NCBI GenBank assembly: GCA_031761405.1
Contig: JASEVX010000003.1
Span: forward strand, 12,920,510-12,984,509
DNA: 64,000 nucleotides
From: Serripes groenlandicus
Taxonomy: Eukaryota; Mollusca; Bivalvia; Cardiida; Cardiidae
Direction of reading: 5' to 3'
In this document: positions 25,106 through 37,200 of the stretch, piece by piece
Position numbering within the stretch: the first letter of the stretch is position 1
How the letters are laid out: the number at the start of each line of letters is the position of its first letter
Notes under the pieces: generated by a model
Told to the model about the DNA's origin: nothing
The model's database searches: none
The model's input: the letters and a program-made list of their open reading frames with translations, nothing else
Translations under genes and position numbers: made by a program

Positions 25106-28100
25106 AAGAAGAAAAGAAGAAGAAGAAGAAGAAGAAGAAGAAGAAGAAGAAGAAGAAGAAGAAGAAGAAGAAGAAGAAGAAGAAGAAGAAGAAGAAGAAG
25201 AAGAAGAAGAAGAAGAAGAAGAAGAAGAAGAAGAAGAAGAAGAAGAAGAAGAAGAAGAAGAAGAAGAAGAAGAAAACGTAGAAGAAGTAGAAGCAATAGA
25301 AGAAGAACGAGAAGAAGAAGAAGATGAAGACTACTAAGAAGAAGAAGAAGGAGAAGAAGAACAAGATTAAAACTAAAAAAGAACAAGAAGAACAACACGA
25401 AAACAGAGAATGAAAATAAGACAGAGAAGAAAGAAGAAGAAGAAGAAGAAGAAGAAGAAGAAGAAGAAGAAGAAGAAGAAGAAGAAGAAGAAGAAGAAGA
25501 AGAAGAAGAAGAAGAAGAAGAAGAAGAAGAAGAAGAAGAAGAAGAAGAAGAAGAAGAAAGAAGAAGAAGAAGAAGAAGAAGAAGAAGAAGAAGAAGAAGA
25601 AGAAGAAGAAGAAGAAGAAGAAGAAGAAGAAGAAGAAGAAGAAGAAGAAGAAGAAGAAGAAATAGAAGAAGAAGAAGAAGAAGAAGAAGAAGAAGAAGAA
25701 GAAGAAGAAGAAGAAGAAGAAGAAGAAGAAGAAGAAGAAAAAGAAGATCGAAGGAGAAGAAGAAGGACGAAGGAGAAGGAGAAGGAGATACATACATAAA
25801 TTATGTTTCCTTTATTTCTTGTTGTACTCTCACCATAGCGATAGTGAACTATTTCACTGGCGCATTCGTGTTTTTATTTTGTTATATTTTTAGTAATGAA
25901 ATATTTATAAATATTAGCTTAAATATCTTAAATCCTCCTTCTTAGAGTTAAACAATATTTTGGCTTTGAACAAAGTTGAAAGGGGAATAAATGAGTCTCG
26001 CCTAGAAGAATGAAATATTGTCCATACATATTTTGAAAGATATGAAATTACTTAATATCATGGTAGTTGTGTGACTTGAGATTAATTAAAGCACTTATAC
26101 GTAACACGATGATTTTGTTTTATATGATTATTTCTTTGTGAATAGAGGCCACAAGTCTACTAACAGCTTATTATGTATATAAATTAACCGATAATGGTTG
26201 TATTGTCAAAAGAATTTTCTTTAGTATAAAACATAGATCGTTTACACTTAAAGTGTTTACGTTATGATATTAAGAAGTACACAAGCTCCTCTTCCCATTT
26301 TGTTATGATACAGTTAACAGTACAAGGCTGATTGACTACCACTGTTTATTTTCATGTTTTGATAATATAAGCGAATTGTATCTATACAAATATTGTATTT
26401 TAAGCCGGTAGTTTCTATTTTAAAAAATAAACAATTATTGTAGTGTAGTGTATTACATGAACGAAGTGAAATAGTTACCGGTTTAATGAAGAGTTTGCCA
26501 TCCTTCACATAGCTGTTAGTTCTGTTGTTCGTATAATACTCAAACTCCCAGTTCTGAAACAAAATGGTTGTTATATGAGTAGTGTCATGGAGCCAAGGAC
26601 CATTTCTTTATCCCTATCCCCGGGTCACCATCACATACAGTTGAGGTAGGTCTGGCGATTGGGGTCTTTTAACTCTCGTAACGAGATCATTTCAATTCAA
26701 TTTGGCGGTTAATTAGTATTGTACGCCTCTGTCAACAATGTATCAGATATATGGTATTTGTTGTTCTATCTTTGTTTTCATATGCACCCGTATATTTTCA
26801 TTGCGTGTCAGTGGGGATGTCCGGGTTAGTTACAAACGATACTCGCACTGACATGCTCCGTTCTGTGTGCGCGTGTGTTTTGTTATATTTTAGAAATTAA
26901 AGGATACCAGAAAAGTATATTTATCAACCAATATCAAATTGAAAACATGAACAATTATGGTTACTTCCGCCTACAACTTGTGACATCTTTATCTATAATC
27001 TAATTGAAATTGATAGTAGATACATATGATTATTAGCATTGCACGGATGAGTAGAATAAACGAAACCGGTTGGCACGTTAATACTACATATATTTATCAC
27101 ATGACAATGCTTGTATCCGATGTAATATACCCATTACGTATTTCTTTTTATTACATGCCTGTATATTTTCCGGTGGAAATACATGCAGATTGACATGCGT
27201 AAATACACCACGACAGATTGAAATTCCGTATCTACATGCGGTGTAAATACAAGATTGTGACGTCAGACAATGCGCGGACTACTTTCAGCGTGGTTCCCGT
27301 TTTGAATCTGCGCTACGTAGTAAACTATAAAGACAACCAGTACTATTTAGTAAAATTGTTTCTATAGTATGTATCGAAAACCTAGCGTCAAATTTAATAA
27401 AACCTCCCCGCAAGTAAAGATTATGTTGTCATTTTCTCCCACAAAACAATGGAAATTTAATTTAATAATGTCATTGGGCGGGAATTACGTATTAGCATAC
27501 TTTTTAGGGGCGTGGCCTAAGTATAGTAGTAAATATTCATCCGTCATTCATTTTTTCATTTCAAGATTACAAAATTGTATCCCCAATAAAAAATATATTG
27601 AATCTGTATATTTGTTAGTTTTTTCGCTCTTCATAGATCGTAGGTATATAATAAAAGGAATATTACGTTGTGTGAGCGATAAATAAGTTCGTATTGCACG
27701 ACTCGTAGCGTGGGAAAATCCACATCTTACTCGACCTTCGGTCTCGTAAGATATCGATTTGTCCACGCTACTTGTAGTGCAATACAAACTCTTTTATCGC
27801 TCTCGCAACGTAATATTCCGTATATATGTATGATACCGGTTGGTACGTTTACTATATATATGTATGATACCGGTTGGTACGTTTACTATATATATGTATG
27901 ATACCGGTTGGTACGTTTATTATATATATATATATTTATGTATGATACCGGTTGGTACGTTTACTATATATATATATATTTATGTATGATACCGGTTGGT
28001 ACGTTTACTATATATATATATATTTATGTATGATACCGGTTGGTACGTTTACTATATATATATATATTTATGTATGATACCGGTTGGTACGTTTACTATA

Positions 28101-28174
28101 TATATGTATGATACCGGTTGGTACGTTTACTATATATATATATATTTATTTATGATACCGGTTGGTACGTTTAC

Positions 28175-28206
<32 letters not shown>

Positions 28207-31200
28207 ATACCGGTTGGTACGTTTACTATATATATATATGATACCGCGGTTGGTACGTTTACTATATATATATATTTATATATGATACCGGTTGGTACGT
28301 TTACTATATATATATATATTTATGTATGATACCGGTTGGTACGTTTACTATATATATATATATTTATGTATGATACCGGTTTGTACGTTTACTATATATA
28401 GGATCTGACATGAGTTGTCATTTCATATAAAGTTTTATTAAACGAGTTCAAGATTTTTTGTTATTAAGCGAGCCTCTGGCGAGCTTAATAACAAATATCT
28501 TGGACGAGTTTAATAAAACTGTTTATGAAATGACAACGAATGTCAGATTCTTTTTATCACATGACGAAACACACACAGAAAATCGGGTTTTCCAAAGCTA
28601 TTTTAATTTCGTCAGTAAACCGTATAACAATGCCACAAATAATTATTCCGAGGTGATATTCAGCTTAGTTTATTAAAAGGTATAATAAATAACACTCATG
28701 AGATATTATATTTATCACATAAAGTGACTTGTGAGGCGTATTTCGATAAAAAAGTACTTAACGTTTACAATATTTCTAGATGAAATTTACAGGTTTTGGC
28801 GCCAAACTGACTAACGTATGACGTCAAAATGATGACGTGACGTCATGTTTTCCTAGTATTAGGTCATGTTATATTACACACGTTGTATATATATATATAT
28901 ATATGTGATACCGGTTGGTACGTTTACTATATATATATATATATATATATGTATGATACCAGTTGGTACGTTTACTATATATATATGATACATGCGGATA
29001 GTGGATTCTCTGGTTTGGCTGTGCAGAAGATCACACTCACCTGAATATTCATGTATGCAAATGGAATAAGATCACAAATAGTCAACCGAGACTTAATCAT
29101 AACTGAAATTGTTTCGTAACATGGATATTCCATATAGAGTCGTTCCACGAGAACACCAACATTATGGACTCTGCGTAATGTATCGACCCAGATCAGCCTG
29201 TGCATTCCGCGAAGGCTCACCCGGGCCGACGCATTCCGTATCATGGAGAGGGAGGTATATAGTAATGATTCCTGAAACAGAAAATCCATAGGAGGCGAAA
29301 CGTGTCATGCTTAAGCTGAGTATGTATTGTTAGCGCGTTCAGGATGATCCGTTTTCGCAAAATACGATACAATTTTTCTCATAGTTTGTATTGTAAAGGA
29401 GTTCAGACTGATCGAATACACACATAATAAACACTCCTACAGGTAGTACAAGGCTTGCTTTAAAATTTAGTTCTTTTCTGCTTAACGTTAGCTTAAAATT
29501 ACTGTTCGAGAGAAGCACTTAAAAATAGAAAAAGCAGTATATTATTTTGTACTATGTTCTAACACAATTCATAGTAAGTAATGTTCTAAAGTGAGTAGTT
29601 CCACGTGTCCAATCTAGTAAATGTACACATAAATGCATAAATGATAAATAACAATTATGACCGATGTCATTAAATGTAATATATATATACTTACTCCGCC
29701 ACCGCTAGCTGTTATTTCGTGTTCCCAGACATCTAGATTTAGCGTGTCAAACTCATCATCGAATATCAGGCATGGGAACTGAACACATGTCTTCTCGGAA
29801 CCCGGGGGTCGAACAGAACTACCTACACAGCCACAGGTCCCGGATGAGGATGTGGAAGATGTTCCTAAATAATTAAAATTCGCTAAAGCTGTGAAAGTTG
29901 AAAGTCGTTACATTTTACTTGGTAATGCGTTGATGTTGCTACTTCAGATCAAGAGAACGCGTGACGTTGACGAACTCATTATCATTTTGAAAACTGAAAT
30001 ATACTCAGTTCGTATATGGCAAGGGAAGGGTCAAAACATGGTCACGTATGCGTGTGACTATGGCCAGGATGTATACACCGTAGTAGATCATGACAAGAAT
30101 GCACACACAGCATACACAATATAAAGGTATGTGCATTCTATGGCCAGAAGTCACAGTATGTGTGTGGCAAAGATCAGTATGTATATGACCGGAATACAAG
30201 AAATCGTCTGTGTGTGATTATGACAAAACCAAATACAATTAATGCATGCACTGTCTGTATGTGGCCATGGCCAGGATTTTACACAGCCTGTGCACGGTCA
30301 ATATCCGAATGCATACAACCTATGTTTATGGAAGTGGCCACAATGGAACAGTGTATATTTGTGTGATCATTGCCAGAATACATACACCATCTATTTATGG
30401 AAGTGGCCACACTATAATAGTCTCTATTATTGTGTTCATGGTAAGAATACATACATATAGTATGTATGTAGTCATGATCAAACCATATAAAATGTCTATG
30501 CGTTACCTTGCGGAGAATAACCGAAGTCTGTATATAATCATGCCAGAATACATACCCAGTACGGTGTTGTTGTAGTAAAAATAAATACACAGTCATTATG
30601 TTACAATAGTCACATAACAAACATAGAATGTGTGTATCAATGGTCAAATTACATATATATATATATATATATATAATATGTGTATCAATGGTCAAATAAC
30701 ATGCATAGAATGTATGTATCAATTATCAAATGAAAAACAGAATATGTGTATCAATGGTCAAATAACATACATAGAATGTGTGTATCAAAGGTCAAACTAT
30801 AAACAAAAGTGTATGCCTGACCATGATCAGACAACATAAGTCTGTACTTTTTCATTGTTAGAATAAATGTTCAATCTGAACAGAATACGAGCACAGTCTG
30901 TGTGAGATTATGGTCACAGGACATAGATGCCAAACAATAACAGTCCTGTATACTCGGCAAGAAGTTTGTAAATTGTCGAAGACAGTGCAATATAAAGGAT
31001 ATGAAGGAATCACGATTAAAGGTATATATACTAAACGTAATATAAACTCGGTAAAGCCGACTGAATGTTGGATCCTGTAAACTATTCACAGAACACGAAC
31101 TTATCACGAAATAACGGGCTAAAACACTGTACAACGAATGTTGGATCCTGTAAACTATTCACAGAACCAACACGAACTCATCACGAAGTAACAGGCTAAA

Positions 31201-34200
31201 ACACTGTACAACGAATGTTGGATCCTGTAAACTATTCACAGAACCAACACGAACTTTGCACGAGGTAACGTGCTAAAACACTGTACAACGAATATTGGAT
31301 ACTGTAAACTATTCAAATAACCAACACTAACCTATCACGAAGTAACAGGCTAAAACACTGTACAACGAATGTTGGATCCTGTAAATTATTTACAGAACCA
31401 ACACGAACTTATCAGGAGGTAACAGGCTAAAACACTGTACAACGAGGGTTGGATCGTGTAAACTATTCACAGAACCAACACGAACTCATCACGAAGTAAC
31501 AGGCTAAAACACTGTACAACGAATGTTGGATCCTGTAAACTATTCACAGAACCAACACGAACTTATCACGAGGTAACGGGCTAAAACACTGTACAACGAA
31601 TATTGGATCCTGTAAACTATTCAAATAACCAACACGAACTTATTACAAAGTAACAGACTAAAACACTGTACAACGAATGTTGGATCCTGTAAACTATTCA
31701 CAGAACCAACACGAACTTATCACGAAGTAACAGGCTAAAACACTGTAAAACGAATGTTGGATCCTGTAAACTATTCACAGAACCAACACGAACTTATCAC
31801 GATGTAACAGGCTAAAACACTGTACAACGAATGTTGCATCCTGTAAACTATTCAAATAACCAACACGAACTTATTACAAAGTAACAGGCTAAAACACTGT
31901 ACAACGAATGTTGGATCCTGTAAACTATTCACAGAACCAACACGAACTTATCACGAAGTAACAGGCTTAAACACTGTACAACGAATGTTGGATCCTGTAA
32001 ACTATTCACAGAACCAACACGAACTTATCACGATGTAACAGGCTAAAACACTGTACAACGAATGTTGGATCCTGTAAACTATTTACAGAACCAACACGAA
32101 CTTATCACGAAGTAACGGGCTAAAACACTGTATAACGAATGTTGGATCCTGTAAACTATTCACAGAACCAACACGAACTTATCACGAGGTAACGGGCTAA
32201 AACACTGTACAACGAGTGTTGGATCCTGTAAACTATTCACAGAACCAACACGAACTCATCACGAAGTAACAGGCTAAAACACTGTACAACGAATGTTGGA
32301 TCCTGTAAACTATTCACAGAACCAACACGAACTTTGCACGAGGTAACGGGCTAAAACACTGTACAACGAATATTGGATACTGTAAACTATTCAAATAACC
32401 AACACTAACCTATCACGAAGTAACAGGCTAAAACACTGTACAACGAATGTTGGATCCTGTTAACTATTCACAGAACCACCACGAACTTATCACGAAGTAA
32501 CAGGCTAAAACACTGTACAACGAATGTTGGATCCTGTAAACTATTCACAGAACCAACACGAACTTATCACGATGTAACAGGCTAAAACACTGTACAACGA
32601 ATGTTGGATCCTGTAAACTATTCACAGGACCAACACGAACTTATCACGAAGTAACGGGCTAAAACACTGTACAACGAATGTTGGATCCTATAAACTATTC
32701 GCAGAACCAACACGAACTTATCACAAGGTAACGGGCTAAAACACTGTACAACGAGTGTTGGATCCTGTAAACTATTCACAGAACCAACACGAAATCATCA
32801 CGAAGTAACAGGCTAAAACACTGTACAACGAATGTTGGATCCTGTAAACTATTCACAGAACCAACACGAAATCATTACGAAGTAACAGGCTAAAACACTG
32901 TACAACGAAATGTGGATCCTATAAACTATTCACAGAACCAACACGAACTTATCACGAAGTAACGGGCTAAAACACAAGCACATCTTGCTATAGATTAAGT
33001 TTTATATTGGAATAATTTTTCAATGCCGTCGCTATACTTACCCGATGTTCCGGAAACAGCGGATCCACTTCCGGTTTGCGTGCCACTTACAGAACCTGCT
33101 GATTGACTAGCGGTTGAGATTGGTGTTTGACTGTAGTGTGACTGTGTGTTAGAATCAACATGACTGTTGGTAGGTTCATTGGTTTGAAACTGGTTTACGT
33201 TAGGTTCCTGCGTGTTAACGATGGGTTGAAGAGTTGGTACTTGTGTTGTTGGCCTTGCTGTGGTGGTCGTTGTTGGCCTTGCTGTGGTGGGTGTGTTGGT
33301 GGTCGATGTTGGCCTTGCTATGGTGGTTGTGTTGTTGGTCGTTGTTGGTGCTGTTGATAGATAAACACATTGATCTACATACTCATATGAATCTTCTCAT
33401 TTGCTTGACTAACCACACCGTTGTAATGCATAGACATAAAACACCAGTTTTGGATGTTATTAATATCATTGATGATAAAGTTAGATAAAATCTAGATCCA
33501 CGTTCTAGTCACGATATCCCTTTTCTCAGTTATTTTGAAGAATAAATGAATATCTTTAGGTTGACTTTCGTAAGACCCTTGTCAGAAACCGTTAGTGCAC
33601 AACTAGAAGAAAATCTCTGTACCTTCACTTGTAGCGAGGTCCCGACAAGTTATTTTCCTCTGACACTGTATTAGTAACATTACGCCAAAGTGAATAAAAC
33701 TGTTGAGTGGAGTACAAAACATCGTTTGGAAGCAGATTATGAGCCCTCCTTTAAGATGAACAAACAGAAGACAGCGATGCAGTGGTAAAGCGTAGTCCTT
33801 TTGTACTGACGATCTCGGGTTCGAATCTCGTGATAAGCAGTTTCTGCCTTTGGGAGTTTTCTCGCATAAACAGGAAGCAGACATCGACAGTATTAATATT
33901 ATCTAAAAGCTTGTTTCGCAATCAGTGTTAATAATCAAGTTAAATCAAATTTTAACTAAACACAAAGAGACAGTCGTGAGATGAATATCAATTCATTTAG
34001 GATTTATCAGAAGGTCGGATGATATTGAGGTAGTGTCTTAATGAGAACTTATTGACTCTCCCTAACCGTATCACATACAGGTCGGTGATATTGAGGCCTT
34101 ATTGACTCTCCCTAACCGTATCATATAAAGGTCGGGTGTTAGTTAGATCTTATTGACTCTCCCTAACCGTATCACATACAGGTCGGTGATATTGAGGCCT

Positions 34201-37200
34201 TATTGACTCTCCCTAACCGTATAACATACAGGTCGGTGATATTGAGGTCTTATTGACTCTCCCTAACCGTATCATATAGAGGTAGGGTGTTAGTGAGATT
34301 TTATTGACCCCCATTAACCGCATCATATAAAGGTCGGGTGATATTGAGGTAGGGTGTTAGTGAGATCTTATTGACTCTCCCTAAGCGTATCACATAAAGG
34401 TCGAGTGATAGTGAAAACGTATTGACTCTCACTAACCGTATGATATGAAGGTCGGGTGATATTGAGTTCTTATTGACTCTCCCTAACCGTATTACATAAA
34501 GGTCGGGTGTTAGTAAGTTCTTATTGACTCTCCCTAACCGTATCACATAAAGGTCGGGTGTTAGTAAGATCTTATTGACTCTCCCTAACCGTATCATATA
34601 AAGGTCGGGGGATATTGAGGTAGGGTGTTAGTGAGATCTTATTGACTCTCCCTAACCGTATCACATAAAGGTCGGGTGTTAGTAAGATCTTTTTGACTCT
34701 CCCTAACCGTATCACATAAAGGTCGGGTGTTAATGAGATATATTAGACTCTCCGGAACCGTATAATATAAAGGTCGGGTGATATTGAGGTCTTATTGACT
34801 CTCGCTAATAGTATCACATACAGGTAGGGTGTTAGTAAGATCGTATTGACTTTCCCTAACCGTATCATATACAAGTCGGGTGATATTGATGTCTTATTGA
34901 CTCTCGCTAACAGTATCACATAATGGTAGGGTGTTAGTAAGATCTTATTGACTCTCCCTAACCGTATCACATAAAGGTCGGGTGATAGTGAAATCGAATT
35001 GACTCTCCCTAACCGTATCATATAAAGGTAGGGTGTTAGTAAGATCTTATTGACCCTCCCTTACCGTATCACATAAAGGTCGGGTGTTAGTAAGATCTTA
35101 TTGACGCTCCCTAACCGTATCATATAAAGGTCGGGTGATATTGAGGTAGGGTGTTAGTGAGATCATATTAACTCTCCCTAACCGTACCACATAAAGGTCG
35201 GGTGTTAGTAAGATCTTATTGACTCTCCCTAACCGTATCACATAAAGGTCGGGTGATAGTGAAATCGTATTGACTCTCCCTAACCGTATCATATAAAGGT
35301 CAGGTGATAGTGAAATCATATTGACTCTCCCTAACCGTATCATATAAAGGTCGGGTGTAAGTAAGATCTTATTGACTCTCCCTAACCGTATCCTATAAAG
35401 GTCGGGTGATAGTAAGATCTTATTGACTCTCCCTAACCGTATCATATAAAGGTCGGGTGATATTGAGGTAGGGTGCTAGTGAGATCTTATTGACTCTCTC
35501 TAACCGTATCAAATAAAGGTCGGGTGATATAGAGGTAGGGTGTTAGTGAGGTATTATTGACTCTCCCTAACCGTATAATATATGTCGGCAGATATTAAGG
35601 TAGGGTGTTAGTGAGATCTTATTGACTCTCCCTAACCGTATCATATAAAGGTCGGGTGATAGTAAGATCTTATTGACTCTCCCTAACCGTATCATATAAA
35701 GGTCGGGTGATATTGAGGTAGGGTGCTAGTGAGATCTTATTGACTCTCTCTAACCGTATCAAATGAAGGTCGGGTGATATAGAGGTAGGGTGTTAGTGAG
35801 GTATTATTGACTCTCCCTAACCGTATAATATATGTCGGCAGATATTAAGGTAGGGTGTTAGTGAGATCTTATTGACTCTCCCTAACCGTATCATATAAAG
35901 GTCGGGTGATAGTAAGATCTTATTGACTCTCCCTAACCGTATCATGTAAAGGTCGGGTGATATTGAGGTAGGGTGCTAGTGAGATCTTATTGACTCTCTC
36001 TAACCGTATCAAATAAAGGTCGGTTGATATAGAGGTAGGGTGTTAGTGAGGTATTATTGACCCTCCCTAACCGTATAATATATGTCGGCAGATATTAAGG
36101 TAGGGTGTTAGTGAGATCTTATTGACTCTCCCTAACCGTATCATATAAAGGTCGGGTGTTAGTAAGATCTTATTGACTCTCCTTAACCGTATCATATAAA
36201 GGTCGGGTGATATTGAGGTAGGGTGCTAGTGAGATCTTATTGACTCTTTCTAACCGTATCAAATAAAGGTCGGGTGATATTGAGGTAGGGTGTTAGTGAG
36301 GTATTATTGACCCTCCCTAACCGTAACATATAAAGGTCGGGTGATATTGACGTAGGGTGTTAGTGTGGTATTATTGACTCTCCCTAACCGTAGAATATAA
36401 AGGTCGGGTGATATTGAGGAAGGGTGTTAGTGAGGTATTAATGACTCTCTCTAATCGTGCCATATACAAGTCGGGTGATATTAAGTTCGGGTGTTCGTGA
36501 GATATTAATTGACTCTCCCTAACCCTATAATATTAAGGTCGTGTAATAGTGAGGTCTTATTGACTCTCCATTACCCTATAATATAAAGGTCGGGTGATAG
36601 TGAGGTCTTATTGACTCTCCCTTACCCTATAATATAAAGGTCGTGTGATAGTGAAGTTTTATTGACTCTCCCTAAACGTATCATATAATGGTCGGTGATA
36701 GTGAGGTCTTATTGACTTTCCATAACCCTATAATATAAAGGTCGTGTGATAGTGAGGTCTTATTGACTCTCCCTAACCCTATAATATAAAGGTCGTGTGA
36801 TAGTGAGGTCTTATTCACTCGACCTAACCCTATAATATAAAGGTCGGGTGATAGTGAGGTCTCATTAACTCTCCCTAACCCTATAATATAAAGGTCGTGT
36901 GATAGTGAGGTCTCATTGACTCTCCCTAACCTTATAATATAAAGGTCGTGTACTAGTGAGGTCTTATTGACTCTCCCTAACCCTATAATAGAAAGGTCGT
37001 GTGATAGTGAGGTCTTATTCACTCTCATTAACCCTATAATATAAAGGTCGGGTGATAGTGAGGTCTTATTGACTCTCCCTTACCCTAAAATAGAAAGGTC
37101 GTGTGATAGTGAGGTCTTATTCACTCTCATTAACCCTATAATATAAAGGTCGGGTGATAGTGAGGTCTTATTGACTCTCCCTTACCCTATAATATAAAGG

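Noticed and set aside
25017..25799. Long poly-Glu, poly-Lys, poly-Leu, poly-Phe and poly-Ser frames
   Set aside because: Translations of the GAA/TTC triplet array inside intron 6.
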